From Thermoanaerobacter kivui (GTDB lineage: Bacteria > Bacillota > Thermoanaerobacteria > Thermoanaerobacterales > Thermoanaerobacteraceae), in assembly GCF_000763575.1 (NCBI RefSeq), contig NZ_CP009170.1:955501-1019500 (forward strand): a DNA stretch of 64,000 nucleotides, given 5' to 3'. Positions within the stretch are counted from its first letter, which is position 1. Every line of letters begins with the position of its first letter. Positions 1 through 9,370 of the stretch are shown here, piece after piece. The translations under genes were made by a program, and so were the position numbers. The notes below the pieces were generated by a model. The model saw nothing but the letters and a program-made list of their open reading frames with translations, made no database searches and was not told the origin of the DNA.

Positions 1-113
<113 letters not shown>

Positions 114-116
114 TCA

Positions 117-145
117 TTGACACATATTGGTTTTAGGAGTATAAT
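117..145 (+). promoter_or_regulatory. Sigma-A promoter of rpsU-yqeY
   Basis: A TTGACA box (117-122) is followed after 17 bases by TATAAT (140-145). It is a near-consensus housekeeping promoter placed between the HIT stop codon and rpsU, with a leader of roughly 70 bases. Confidence 0.8.
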
Positions 146-224
146 AGAATAAGAATTCCCAGCAAGACGACGCAGCACTATACGGAGCTTAGACCAAGCA
201 GTTTATCTGGAGGGAGGGAGAGTA

Positions 225-410
225 GTGTCTGAAGTAAGAGTTGGCGAAAACGAATCGTTGGACAATGCCTTAAGAAGATTTAGGCGCCAGTGTTCCAAAG
301 CCGGAGTATTGTCAGAACTTCGGAAAAGAGAACATTACGAAAGTCCCAGCGTAAAGCGCAAAAAGAAATCAGAAGCAGCAAGAAAAAGAAAATATAAATA
401 TGATAGATAA
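225..410 (+). CDS. rpsU: 30S ribosomal protein S21
   Basis: This 61-residue basic protein has the S21 pattern: a [17 protein letters not shown] segment near the N-terminus and a Lys/Arg-rich tail. It belongs to the small ribosomal subunit, where the family helps in translation initiation. The start is GTG at 225, preceded by a strong GGAGGGAGAG ribosome-binding site. yqeY follows after 14 bases, and both appear to be read from the promoter at 117-145. Confidence 0.97.
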   Translation: MSEVRVGENESLDNALRRFRRQCSKAGVLSELRKREHYESPSVKRKKKSEAARKRKYKYDR

Positions 411-424
411 AGGAAGTGCTTGCT

Positions 425-868
425 ATGACCCTAAAAGAGCGCATATACAAAGATATGGTAGAAGCCATGAAAAACAAAGACAGCTTTAAAAAGAATATAT
501 TGAGCATGGTAAGGTCTGCTATACTTCAAGTAGAAAAGGACACGCAAAAGGAGTTAGATGATGCAGGGGTCATCAATGTAATTTCTAAAGAGATTAAGCA
601 ACGCAAAGAAGTCTTGCCAGATTATGAAAGAAATGGAAGACAAGATTTGGTGGAAAAAGCTAAAAAAGAGATTGAAATCATGCTTACCTATTTACCTGAG
701 CAGCTAACGGAAGAAGAGATAGAACAAATAGTCAAGAAAGTGATAGAAGAGACAGGGGCAGCGAATAAAAGCGATATAGGCAAAGTTATGGCAAAAGTGA
801 TGCCAATGGTAAAAGGAAGAGCAGATGGCAATTTGGTAAAAACTATAGTAAGTCGGTATTTACAGTAA
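425..868 (+). CDS. yqeY: GatB/YqeY domain protein
   Basis: The product is a 147-residue helical protein of the GatB/YqeY family, which shares its fold with the tRNA-binding tail domain of the amidotransferase subunit GatB. Family features visible are the N-terminal MTLKERIYKDM segment, the central EIKQRKEVLPDYERNGR region and a C-terminal GRADGNLV segment. I take ATG 425, six to eight bases after AGGAAG, over GTG 416, which would add three residues and overlap the ribosome-binding site. The rpsU-yqeY pairing is common in Firmicutes. Its exact role is not established; a link to tRNA handling is inferred from the domain. Confidence 0.9.
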   Translation: MTLKERIYKDMVEAMKNKDSFKKNILSMVRSAILQVEKDTQKELDDAGVINVISKEIKQRKEVLPDYERNGRQDLVEKAKKEIEIMLTYLPEQLTEEEIEQIVKKVIEETGAANKSDIGKVMAKVMPMVKGRADGNLVKTIVSRYLQ

Positions 869-900
869 AAAGGAAGAGGGAGATTAACCCTCTCCTTTTT
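867..900 (+). terminator. Rho-independent terminator after yqeY
   Basis: The arms AAAAGGAAGAGGG and CCCTCTCCTTTT flank a short AGATTAA loop and run into a T tract immediately after the yqeY stop. The same hairpin can serve the minus-strand asparaginase remnant that ends at 899. Confidence 0.8.
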
Positions 901-1329
901 AGCTTTCGAATAATTTTTTTATTTTGTTATAGTCTTGTGTGTATTCTAATGCTGCCATAAGTTTTATTCGGGCTTTTTGACCTAAGAGGTACCCTCCTAA
1001 AATTACTCCCATCGATTGCAAGTGTCTACCTCCACCTTCGTAACCATAGGAAGCATATTGATAGCCTTTTCAGAAGAAGCAGTAACTATGGATTCAATTA
1101 AATTGCTGGGACCATCGTATCCTGTTTCAGAAGAGTTTTTCATTGCTCCTGTGAGCACAATTGGCTTTTGAAAATTCAATGTCAAGTCTAAAAAATATGC
1201 TTAAGAACATGCAAAAATTGAGATTATTCAATTTGGAAACTACCCAAGCCCTCACATGACAGCCGATTCTAATATTTCATTTCCAGACAAAGCTGGTATT
1301 GCAGCATTTAACTTTGGGTCAAGTTTCAT
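899..1329 (-). pseudogene. Decayed L-asparaginase gene with an internal inversion
   Basis: Minus-strand fragments match type I asparaginases in several frames. An N-terminal piece (about 1261-1329) reads IPALSGNEILES. A middle piece (about 1003-1201) contains KPIVLTGAM and SETGYDGPSNLIES. A C-terminal piece reads YGYEGGGRHLQ then GQKARIKLMAALE and stops at 899. The glycine-rich catalytic start (GGTIA) and roughly 150 central residues are missing, and frames shift between pieces. A further conserved block, KIEIIQFGNYPSPHMT, that should lie between the first two pieces is encoded on the plus strand at about 1204-1260, so that segment has been flipped. The gene cannot give a working enzyme. Confidence 0.75.
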
Positions 1330-1415
1330 AGATAGTCAAAAGGTGTCACGTTTTAAAAGGAATAGAATTTTTTTTATGTCTATCTCATAAAATTTTAAAG
1401 AAGGGAGGTTGCAGT

Positions 1416-1688
1416 ATGAAATCCGATGTAATAAAAGGCGGAGTTATAAATATCATAGACTTTCCTAAAGACGTACTGCTAAATCTCCCTAAAATTACTT
1501 TGATAGGGAAAACTCAGCTTACTATAGAAAATCACAGAGGAATTATTGAGTACATTCCAGAGAGAGTGAGAATAAACACTACAATCGGGGTTGTGAGAAT
1601 AACTGGCAAGAACATGGTTATAAACTCGATAATGACAGAAATCATCACAATTAGCGGCGAAATAACAAATATAAAAATAATAGTATAG
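1416..1688 (+). CDS. yqfC: Sporulation protein YqfC
   Basis: This 90-residue protein belongs to the YabP/YqfC family. It has an N-terminal DFPKDVLLNLPKITLIG segment and alternating beta strands ending in a GEITNIKI tail. YqfC is a small mother-cell (sigma-E regulon) sporulation protein in Bacillus, and here it begins the conserved yqfC-yqfD-phoH-pgpH-ybeY-dgkA-era run. A GGGAGGTTGC ribosome-binding site precedes ATG 1416. It supports a spore-forming host. Confidence 0.92.
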   Translation: MKSDVIKGGVINIIDFPKDVLLNLPKITLIGKTQLTIENHRGIIEYIPERVRINTTIGVVRITGKNMVINSIMTEIITISGEITNIKIIV

Positions 1689-1699
1689 GGGGAGTATTT

Positions 1700-2893
1700 T
1701 TGCTTGCGATAAAATTATGGAATTTTTTTAGAGGATATGCTATTATTAAAGTGGAAGGGCTCGCAATTGAAAAATTTTTAAACCTCATAATGGCTAATGA
1801 TATTTACATTTGGGATGTTGAAAGAAAAAGCTATACAACTATCGTTGCAAAGGTAAGCCTTAGAGGATTTAAAGAGATACTCCCTTATGCTAGAAAAACC
1901 AATTGCCGAGTTTTTGTACTTTCCAAAAAGGGATTTCCTTTTTTGGCTTTGCATCTAAAAAGGCGAAAAATGCTGGTTTTTGGAGCATTGTTGTGTTTTG
2001 TATTGATTTATATTTTTTCTACTTTTATATGGAGAATTGAAGTAGAGGCAGTAAATAATGTGGATAAAGAGGTAGTAATAGAAAAACTTTCAAAATTAGG
2101 TTTAAAGCCCGGCATATCAAAGTTTGCAATAGATATTGATAAGTTAGAAACTCAATTTTTGATAGAAAATGATAATGTATCGTGGATAGGGATAAACGTA
2201 AAAGGCACTAATGCTTTTGTAAAAGTTATAGGTAAGGTAAAGCCAAAAGAAGTATTGTCAAAAGACGAACCATGCAATATAATAGCTAAAAGAGACGGAA
2301 TAATCTATAAGATGACAGTATTAGAAGGAGAAGCAGTAAAAAAAGTAGGGGATACAGTAAAAGCAGGAGACATAATTGTTACAGGTATAATTGAAAAACC
2401 GGGGCTTGAGACAAGATTTGTTCACGCAAATGCGGAAGTTATTGCAAGGACGTGGTATGAAGTTTATGCAGATGTGGAGCTTAAAAAACAGGTTTTTGAA
2501 AGAACTAATAACAGTATAACTATTACGAAAATAATTTTAGGCAATAACACTATCACAATTTCACCTAAAAAAGTGGATTTTAAAACTTTTGACAAAGAAG
2601 AAAAAAGTATTACACCACCTAATTTTCCTGTTAAAATTGTAAAAGAGGTTTACCATGAGACAAAAGCAAAGACTTTAGTTGTATCCTATAGCGAAGCACA
2701 AAATATAGCTTTTCAAAAAGCACTGGAAAATCTCAAAAATGTGTTAAGCAAAGATAGCAAAATCGTCGGTAAAAAAGAAAATGCCACAGTTATACAAAAT
2801 AGAATTTTAAGAGCAAATCTCATAGTAGAAGTGTTAGAAAATATTGGTATAGAAGAAAAAATATCTTATATACAGGAGGGAAACATTGATTAA
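1700..2893 (+). CDS. yqfD: Sporulation protein YqfD
   Basis: The 397-residue protein has a cytoplasmic N-terminal domain of about 90 residues, one strong transmembrane segment near residues 92-112, and a large extracytoplasmic region, as expected for the sporulation protein YqfD. The start is TTG 1700 behind GGGGGAG. It lies 11 bases after yqfC, and its end overlaps the start of the PhoH gene by eight bases, which indicates translational coupling. Family knowledge places it in the sigma-E sporulation regulon; the molecular activity is unknown. Confidence 0.93.
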   Translation: MLAIKLWNFFRGYAIIKVEGLAIEKFLNLIMANDIYIWDVERKSYTTIVAKVSLRGFKEILPYARKTNCRVFVLSKKGFPFLALHLKRRKMLVFGALLCFVLIYIFSTFIWRIEVEAVNNVDKEVVIEKLSKLGLKPGISKFAIDIDKLETQFLIENDNVSWIGINVKGTNAFVKVIGKVKPKEVLSKDEPCNIIAKRDGIIYKMTVLEGEAVKKVGDTVKAGDIIVTGIIEKPGLETRFVHANAEVIARTWYEVYADVELKKQVFERTNNSITITKIILGNNTITISPKKVDFKTFDKEEKSITPPNFPVKIVKEVYHETKAKTLVVSYSEAQNIAFQKALENLKNVLSKDSKIVGKKENATVIQNRILRANLIVEVLENIGIEEKISYIQEGNID

Positions 2894-3872
2894 GGAGTTA
2901 GCTATTAATATCGATGACCTTGAACAGGCAGCCAATTTGTTTGGCAAGTTTGATGAAAATATTAAATTAATAGAGGATGGTTTGGATGTAAAAATTGTAA
3001 TAAGGGGAGGAAGTATTAAAATAACGGGGGAAGAAAAAAACGTGGAATCTGCAAACAAACTTTTCAATAAGTTGATGGGAATGATTGAAAAAGGTGATGT
3101 GATTACTACTCAAAATGTATTGTACACTATGAGCATGATTGATGCCGGTGAAGAGGAAAAACTAAAGTCATTATTGTCTGATATTGTGTGTATAACTGCA
3201 AGAGGCAAGCAGATAAGGTGTAAAACTTATGGGCAAATGCGGTATGTAGAAGCGATAAAAAGAAATCAAATTGTGTTTGGCATAGGTCCTGCTGGTACAG
3301 GTAAGACTTATCTGGCTATGGCGATGGCTATCACTGCGATGAAAAACAAAGAAATAGGAAGGATTATTTTGACAAGACCGGCTGTAGAGGCGGGAGAAAA
3401 GTTAGGCTTTTTGCCCGGGGATTTGCAAGAAAAAGTTGACCCTTATTTGAGACCTTTGTATGATGCACTATATGATATTTTAGGGGTAGAGGTCTTTCAA
3501 AAATACATGGAAAAAGGCTTAATTGAAGTAGCACCATTGGCTTATATGAGAGGCAGAACGTTGGATGATTCTTTTATAATACTTGATGAAGCGCAAAATA
3601 CCACTCCTGAACAAATGAAAATGTTTTTGACAAGAATAGGTTTTGGTTCTAAAGCAGTGATAACGGGTGACATCACACAAATAGATTTGCCAAGAGGTAA
3701 AAAATCTGGTTTAAAAGAAGTTATGGAAATACTAAAAGGAATTGAAGGTATAGAATTTGTTATGTTGACTGAACAAGATGTCATAAGGCATCCTCTTGTC
3801 GCAAAAATCATAAAAGCTTATGAAATTTACGAAAGAAATATGAGGGAAAGCGAAACTGAAAAGCCAGACTGA
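2886..3872 (+). CDS. phoH: PhoH-like ATPase
   Basis: This 328-residue cytoplasmic protein has an N-terminal KH-like portion of about 110 residues and a PhoH ATPase domain. The Walker A motif GPAGTGKT is at residues 134-141, and a Walker B-type segment FIILDEAQNTTPEQMK follows. PhoH proteins are P-loop ATPases, often beside ybeY, with suspected roles in RNA metabolism. The start is TTG 2886, overlapping the yqfD end, behind AGGAGGG. Length and motif order are normal. Confidence 0.95.
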   Translation: MIKELAINIDDLEQAANLFGKFDENIKLIEDGLDVKIVIRGGSIKITGEEKNVESANKLFNKLMGMIEKGDVITTQNVLYTMSMIDAGEEEKLKSLLSDIVCITARGKQIRCKTYGQMRYVEAIKRNQIVFGIGPAGTGKTYLAMAMAITAMKNKEIGRIILTRPAVEAGEKLGFLPGDLQEKVDPYLRPLYDALYDILGVEVFQKYMEKGLIEVAPLAYMRGRTLDDSFIILDEAQNTTPEQMKMFLTRIGFGSKAVITGDITQIDLPRGKKSGLKEVMEILKGIEGIEFVMLTEQDVIRHPLVAKIIKAYEIYERNMRESETEKPD

Positions 3873-3884
3873 GGGGGCTAATCC

Positions 3885-5951
3885 ATGAAAAAATTGGACA
3901 AACCCATAAAAGAAATAATAAAAAGCGAAAAAGTGATAATCATTTTTTTTGTCATTTTGAATTTTGTTTCTTCTTATGCATTAATTTATACAACTGTAAC
4001 CCCTCCTAAATTTGACCTTAAAGCAGGAGATGTGGCAACACAGGACATAAGAGCACCTAAAGATGTCATAGACACAATAGCCACTCAGAAAAAAATTCAA
4101 GAAGCGGTAAATGCGGTAAATCCTAAATACGATTACAATGAGAATATAGCTAAAGAGTCTTATCTTAAGCTTATTGAGTTTTTTAATAAATTGAGGGAAG
4201 TTCGCAAGTCTTCTGAAGCAGAGGACAAAAAGCTTCAGGATTTTAAAGCTGTTACCTCTATCATTTTAGAAGAGAATGACATAAAAGTGCTTTTAAAAAT
4301 AGATGACAATGCGCTTATCAACATGGAGTCAATGGTATTGTCAACAGAAAAAGCGATTATGGCGAGGCAGATTACAGACGATGCACTGCCTACTGTTTTA
4401 AATGATGCGAAAAGCATTATTGAAAACTCAGATATTGCTGGGGAGTTAAAACCAGTAGCTACGAAGATTTTGTCTTCTGTCATCGTTCCTAATATGATAT
4501 ACAATGCTTACGAGACAAATCTTGCCAAGAAAGAGGCGGAAGAAAAAGTACAGCCGGTAATGTACAAAAAAGGCCAAAACATTGTGGTAAGTGGAGAAGT
4601 AGTTACGCAACAACAAATTGAAATTTTAAAGTCGTTGGGGCTTTTAAAAAGTAGTAGCAAAATTGATTATGGCATGATAATAGGCTTATTTCTCTTTCTG
4701 GCTTTGTCACTTTTTTTGTCAATCTATTATATCATAAGGTTGGATAAAAAGATAACCACAAAAAAGATATATATTGAACTTTTGTGCTTGACAGGGATTT
4801 TTTACCTGATATTGGTAATGACATTTAGAAGTATAAATCCTCTTTTAATACCTTCTGCCACACTACCTATGCTCATTTCAGTTCTTATTGACCCTTATGT
4901 TGCTATTATGATTGACATAATTTATTCTCTGTTGGTAGGCTTAATGGTAGGCTTTAACCAGACCTTTATAGTTATGTCATTGTTTGGAGGACTGATTGGT
5001 GCAATTAGGCTTTCACATGCCAAGCAAAGATTAGATTTTGTTAAAGCAGGGTTATATGTGAGCGGCGTAAACCTTGTAAGTATTGTTGGAATAGGATTTT
5101 TAAACAGCAATGATATAATTTCTGTGTTAAAAAGTAGCTTATGGGGAATTGTTAATGGTGCTTTTAGTATAATTTTGGTTATAGGGACTTTGCCTTTTTG
5201 GGAGGCGGCTTTTGATATTTTGACTCCTTTAAAACTTTTGGAATTGTCAAACCCTAACAATCCTCTTCTCAAAAAGCTTATGATGGATACACCGGGAACT
5301 TATCATCACAGTATAGTTGTAGCAAATCTTGCCGAGGCTGCTTCTGATGCTATAGGCGCTAACAGTTTGCTGGTGAGAGTAGGTTCTTATTATCACGATA
5401 TAGGTAAAATTAAAAGACCGTATTTTTTTAAGGAAAATCAGTTATCGGGAGAAAACTTACACGACAAAATTTCTCCGGATTTGAGTACCCTTGTTATAAT
5501 ATCCCACGTAAAAGATGGGGTAGAATTAGCTAAAAAATATAGACTTCCACAAGCTATAATTGATTTGATAAAGCAGCATCATGGCACTTCTTTAGTAAAA
5601 TATTTTTACAATAAAGCTTCGCAAAATGAAACGGAGACTTGTGAAGAAGAGGCCTTTAGATACCCTGGGCCTAAGCCTTCTACCAAAGAAGCAGCAATAC
5701 TTATGTTGGCAGATTCTGTTGAGGCTTCAGTAAGGTCTATTCCAGACCCTACAGAGGAAAACATAGAAAATATGGTAAATAAAATTATAACTGACAGGTT
5801 AAATGACGGGCAATTAGATGACAGCGATTTGACGTTAAAAGATATTAAAACTATAAAAAACGCATTTTTGACAGCGTTAAACGGTATGTTTCATCGAAGA
5901 ATTGAGTATCCTGATATTGAAACCAGTAAGGACAAAGAGGTGTTAGAATGA
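3885..5951 (+). CDS. pgpH: Membrane HD-domain phosphodiesterase (PgpH/YqfF family)
   Basis: The 688-residue protein has the architecture of PgpH: an N-terminal membrane anchor, an extracytoplasmic 7TMR-HDED domain of about 220 residues, seven closely spaced membrane segments (about residues 260-460), and a cytoplasmic HD domain. The HD signature includes GTYHHSIVVANLAE and HDIGK, with the His-Asp pair at residues 504-505. PgpH enzymes degrade cyclic di-AMP; this specificity comes from the family. The gene sits 12 bases after phoH and overlaps ybeY by four bases, so it is part of one operon. Confidence 0.94.
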   Translation: MKKLDKPIKEIIKSEKVIIIFFVILNFVSSYALIYTTVTPPKFDLKAGDVATQDIRAPKDVIDTIATQKKIQEAVNAVNPKYDYNENIAKESYLKLIEFFNKLREVRKSSEAEDKKLQDFKAVTSIILEENDIKVLLKIDDNALINMESMVLSTEKAIMARQITDDALPTVLNDAKSIIENSDIAGELKPVATKILSSVIVPNMIYNAYETNLAKKEAEEKVQPVMYKKGQNIVVSGEVVTQQQIEILKSLGLLKSSSKIDYGMIIGLFLFLALSLFLSIYYIIRLDKKITTKKIYIELLCLTGIFYLILVMTFRSINPLLIPSATLPMLISVLIDPYVAIMIDIIYSLLVGLMVGFNQTFIVMSLFGGLIGAIRLSHAKQRLDFVKAGLYVSGVNLVSIVGIGFLNSNDIISVLKSSLWGIVNGAFSIILVIGTLPFWEAAFDILTPLKLLELSNPNNPLLKKLMMDTPGTYHHSIVVANLAEAASDAIGANSLLVRVGSYYHDIGKIKRPYFFKENQLSGENLHDKISPDLSTLVIISHVKDGVELAKKYRLPQAIIDLIKQHHGTSLVKYFYNKASQNETETCEEEAFRYPGPKPSTKEAAILMLADSVEASVRSIPDPTEENIENMVNKIITDRLNDGQLDDSDLTLKDIKTIKNAFLTALNGMFHRRIEYPDIETSKDKEVLE

Positions 5952-6424
5952 ATATTTTAATAGATGACAGGCAGGATAAAATAAATTCAGAGAATTTAAA
6001 GGAATTGGTAGAGCGAGTCATACAAACTGTGTTGGAAATAGAAGAGGTTGTTGACAATGTGGAAGTGAGTGTGTCCTTTGTAGACAATGAAGAGATTCAA
6101 AAACTCAACAAATATTATAGAGGCATTGACAGTCCAACAGATGTTTTGTCTTTTCCTCTTGTGGAGTTTGAAGAAATATATTCTGACATAGAAGAGGAAG
6201 AAGAAATAGAAAAGGTCCATCCGATAGGAGATATAGTCATTTCTTTAGAAAAAGCTATGGAACAGTCTCTTGAATACGGACACTCTTTCGAAAGAGAAGT
6301 GGCCTATTTGACAGCCCACAGCATGTTGCATCTTTTAGGCTATGACCATGAAACTGAAGAGGACAAAAAGATTATGAGGCAAAAAGAGGAAGAAGTCATG
6401 GCAAAACTAAACATTGGACGGTGA
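5948..6424 (+). CDS. ybeY: Endoribonuclease YbeY
   Basis: This 158-residue protein carries the zinc-binding signature HSMLHLLGYDH with His124, His128 and His134, which is diagnostic of YbeY. It also has the upstream NKYYRGIDSPTDVLSFPL segment. YbeY is a single-strand endoribonuclease used in 16S rRNA 3' maturation and ribosome quality control. An ATGA overlap couples it to pgpH upstream, and the next gene begins within a few bases of its stop. Confidence 0.97.
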   Translation: MNILIDDRQDKINSENLKELVERVIQTVLEIEEVVDNVEVSVSFVDNEEIQKLNKYYRGIDSPTDVLSFPLVEFEEIYSDIEEEEEIEKVHPIGDIVISLEKAMEQSLEYGHSFEREVAYLTAHSMLHLLGYDHETEEDKKIMRQKEEEVMAKLNIGR

Positions 6425-6428
6425 TTTT

Positions 6429-7127
6429 GTGAGGTCCAGGAATTTAATTGACAGTTTTAATTATGCAATAGAGGGAATTTTACATGCATTTAAGACTCAA
6501 AGAAACATGAAAATACATTTTATTATAGCAATATTTGTTTTGGCTTTTTGCCTTTTTTTTAATCTTTCACGGGTGGAATTTGTAGTAATTTTGCTTACCA
6601 TTTCACTGGTACTCGTCTCTGAAATGATAAATACTGCCATTGAGACGACAGTGGATATTATTGTAAAAGGATATAATCCATTGGCAAAAATTGCAAAAAA
6701 TGTAGCTGCAGGAGCTGTTCTCGTATCTTCTGTCAATGCAGTTATTGTAGCTTATTTAATATTTTTTGACAGAATAAATCCATGGACAAAAATAATTTTA
6801 CTAAGACTTAGAGAGTCTCCCATTCATATTACAGTTATAAGCCTCATAGTTGTCATATTTTTATCTATAATTTTAAAGGTACATTTTGGGGAAGGAACTC
6901 CTATGAGAGGAGGAATGCCTAGCGCTCACAGCGCTATTGCTTTTTCTATAGCAACAGCTATAACTTTTATGACTGCGAATGCCTTTATTGCAACATTGGG
7001 TTTTCTTCTTGCACTCATGGTGGCGGAAAGCAGAATTGAAGGCAAAATCCACTCTTTTTCTCAGGTGTTGTTTGGTGCTTTTATTGGCATACTAATTACA
7101 GTTTTATTTTTTCAAATAATTAGGTGA
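6429..7127 (+). CDS. dgkA: Lipid kinase DgkA fused to a PAP2-type phosphatase domain
   Basis: The 232-residue membrane protein begins with a DgkA domain (residues 1-115): an amphipathic start, [19 protein letters not shown], and the catalytic segment [13 protein letters not shown]. It continues with membrane segments holding PAP2 phosphatase-like motifs, GGMPSAHSA and a later [11 protein letters not shown]. DgkA in Gram-positives phosphorylates undecaprenol, and PAP2 domains dephosphorylate lipid phosphates, so both reactions may sit in one chain. GTG 6429 is chosen because homologues start at this point; TTG 6414 would overlap ybeY and add five residues. Whether the PAP2 half is catalytic is not certain. 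Confidence 0.88.
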   Translation: MRSRNLIDSFNYAIEGILHAFKTQRNMKIHFIIAIFVLAFCLFFNLSRVEFVVILLTISLVLVSEMINTAIETTVDIIVKGYNPLAKIAKNVAAGAVLVSSVNAVIVAYLIFFDRINPWTKIILLRLRESPIHITVISLIVVIFLSIILKVHFGEGTPMRGGMPSAHSAIAFSIATAITFMTANAFIATLGFLLALMVAESRIEGKIHSFSQVLFGAFIGILITVLFFQIIR

Positions 7128-7138
7128 GAGGTGATGTT

Positions 7139-8041
7139 ATGGGCTATAAAGCGGGATTTGTTGCTTTAATCGGGAGAACTAATGTTGGCAAGTCTACTCT
7201 TTTAAACGCTATAATGCAAGAAAAAATTGTAATTACTTCTCCTAAACCTCAAACGACGCGAAACACAATTCGAGGAATCTTGACGACAGATGAGTATCAA
7301 ATCGTATTTGTGGATACTCCTGGTGTCCATAAACCAAAATCAAAATTGGGTGAGTTTATGATTGAAGTAGCTAAAAGGACTTTAAAAGAGGTAGACCTCA
7401 TTTTGTACATGATAGAACCAGACAATGTAGTAGGACCGGGAGACAAGTATATAATCGAGCATTTAAAAGAAGTGGATACTCCTGTAATCCTTGTAATTAA
7501 CAAAATAGACTTAGTACCTAAGGAAAGAGTGGAAGAAACGATAAGAATTTTTAAGGCAGAATACGACTTTAAAGATGTTGTGCCTATTTCCGCCATTGAG
7601 AGTAAAAACATTGACTTACTAAAGGAAAAAATTGTTTCAATGCTGCCGGAAGGACCTAAATATTATCTTGATGACTACATAACAGACCAGCCGGAAAAAT
7701 TGATAGTGGCGGAGATAATCCGCGAAAAAATGCTTCATTATTTAGAAGAAGAAGTGCCTCATGGTGTTTACGTAGAAGTTGAATCTATAAAGCAAAGAGA
7801 AGACAAGGACATAATAGATATTGAAGCTTATATTTATTGTGAAAAAGAGTCCCACAAAGGGATTATTATAGGGAAAAATGGGCAAATGCTTAAAAAAATA
7901 GGTCAAAGTGCTCGACTGGATTTAGAAGAATTTTATGGTCAGCAAGTTTTTCTTGATTTATGGGTAAAAACCAGAAAAGGGTGGAGGGACAATACTACTC
8001 TGCTTAAAAAGCTGGGGTATGCCATTGACAAAAAGAGCTAA
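7139..8041 (+). CDS. era: GTPase Era
   Basis: This 300-residue protein has an N-terminal GTPase domain and a C-terminal KH domain. Motifs seen are G1 GRTNVGKS, the G2 region around [11 protein letters not shown]3 DTPGVHKP, G4 NKID, and the KH motif [14 protein letters not shown]. Era binds 16S rRNA and supports 30S assembly. ATG 7139 after GAGAGGTGATG is preferred over GTG 7124, which overlaps the previous stop. It closes the yqfC-to-era operon; a transposon remnant lies directly downstream. Confidence 0.97.
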   Translation: MGYKAGFVALIGRTNVGKSTLLNAIMQEKIVITSPKPQTTRNTIRGILTTDEYQIVFVDTPGVHKPKSKLGEFMIEVAKRTLKEVDLILYMIEPDNVVGPGDKYIIEHLKEVDTPVILVINKIDLVPKERVEETIRIFKAEYDFKDVVPISAIESKNIDLLKEKIVSMLPEGPKYYLDDYITDQPEKLIVAEIIREKMLHYLEEEVPHGVYVEVESIKQREDKDIIDIEAYIYCEKESHKGIIIGKNGQMLKKIGQSARLDLEEFYGQQVFLDLWVKTRKGWRDNTTLLKKLGYAIDKKS

Positions 8042-8149
8042 TAAATAGTAAAGTATTTATTGAAAAACAAGAGGAGGTATCAACAGTTGAAATAAAAAGT
8101 AAAAAATGGTATAGTTTTAATTAAGTGAAAGGCAAAGGGGCCAAAAAAC

Positions 8150-9222
8150 ATGATAGTAATACAGGCTAAACTTATTTTCCTAACTCAAGAAGATAAACAA
8201 ATAGTATTAGACTTAATGAGAAGATGGTCATCCTGCATGAGATTTGCATACAAGAGACTTTTAGAGGGTTATGATAGAAACACACTAAAAAGAGACCTTC
8301 AGGGAACATTTGATTTAAACTCAAGATATGTAGATGATGCAATAATGAAAGCAAGAAATACATTAGAATCTGCCAGGGAATTAGGTAAGAGTCCAAGAAA
8401 AGTCATCTTTGGTGGGAAAAAGCTGTTTAAAAAACTACAAAAACGCTATATAAACGGGAAAGCATATAAAAAATTAAAAATCAGGTGGCAGGAGAAGAGA
8501 AAAGGAAATCTTTATTCAAGAGGAGATAAAAGCAAAAAAGGAAATCTCAACACAAGAATAGAGATAAATGAAAATGGTACTTTCTTAAGGATAAATGTAG
8601 GAGAAAGAAAGTACGTATATGCGAAGATACAGGCGGGATGGAAGAAGAAAAAAACAGAGAAGAGATACTTCAGGAAATCTCCAAATCCAATATGCCAGGG
8701 CATAACTTTAGCTACAAATCACTTTTAAAAAAGATAAAAGTTTTAGCAAAACGAGAAGAGATAGAAGTTATAGAGGTTAATCCTTCTTACACATCAATAA
8801 TAGGCATGTTAAAATATGCACCGCAATATATGATAACAAAAGATGTAGCAGCAGCCTATGTAATAGCAAGAAGAGGGTTGGGACTGCAAGAAAATATACC
8901 AGATAATTATATAAAGTTTCTCAACGTATTGACTGTAGAAGAATTAGAAGAATTAAAAGAGTACGTAAAGAAAACAGTTAGAAACAAGCATTTAAGAGAG
9001 AAACATATAAAGGAGATAAAGAAAGCAATAAAATTTATACAAAGCCTTGGAAGTGAGTCAGAAAGGGTGCTAAGACCTCTGGATGGAACAAGTTTTAGTA
9101 TCCATAATTTCTGGCGAGTTCTCAAGGTAGCGGTGGTGACACCACTCTCCCCTGAGAAAGTACCAAGAGACTTCTCTGTCCTGAAAGAATTATTAATCCA
9201 GGGCAAGTGGGGAGGCTTGTAA
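8150..9222 (+). pseudogene. TnpB (IS605 OrfB-type) gene with an internal deletion
   Basis: Two frames carry opposite ends of one TnpB protein. 8150-8640 gives the N-terminal part, which is basic, RNA-binding-like and contains RDLQGTFDLNSRYVDDAI. The second frame from about 8638 to 9222 gives the RuvC-II/III part with IEVIEVNPSYTSIIG (catalytic Glu) and KDVAAAYVIARRGLG. The RuvC-I block with its catalytic Asp and about 150 residues between are missing, so the RNA-guided nuclease is dead. No TnpA-type transposase is next to it. AAAGGGG precedes ATG 8150. The element separates era from deoC. Confidence 0.75.
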
Positions 9223-9327
9223 AAGCGCAAGTTCCTGCTTCTTGGGGCAGGGGCTATGACTTTCCCAAAAACCGCCTGCTGGGGCTGGGAAAGTCTGAAG
9301 GGCGGACTACAAATACCCCAGCTGCCT
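9223..9327 (+). ncRNA. Candidate omega RNA scaffold 3' of the TnpB remnant
   Basis: Directly after the tnpB stop lies a GC-rich, structured tract in an otherwise AT-rich area. It holds a CCTGC/GCAGG hairpin (9234-9251) and a perfect nine-base stem GACTTTCCC / GGGAAAGTC (9258-9266 with 9287-9295). TnpB elements encode their guide RNA over the gene's 3' end and right flank, so the position fits an omega RNA. No covariance check was possible, and the effector is broken. Confidence 0.45.
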
Positions 9328-9351
9328 AAACTGTACATTTTTGTACAGTTT
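9328..9351 (+). repeat. Perfect 10-bp palindrome at the element/deoC junction
   Basis: AAACTGTACA and TGTACAGTTT flank a four-T loop. It lies 20 bases before deoC and just after the TnpB-element tail. It may be a transposon-end hairpin, a terminator lacking a T tract, or an operator for deoC. Confidence 0.6.
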
Positions 9352-9370
9352 GGGTAACCAGGTTGTATTT

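Noticed and set aside
8907-9338. A 143-codon minus-strand frame over the TnpB tail
   Set aside because: It overlaps the recognisable TnpB C-terminus and the structured tail, and has no family features.
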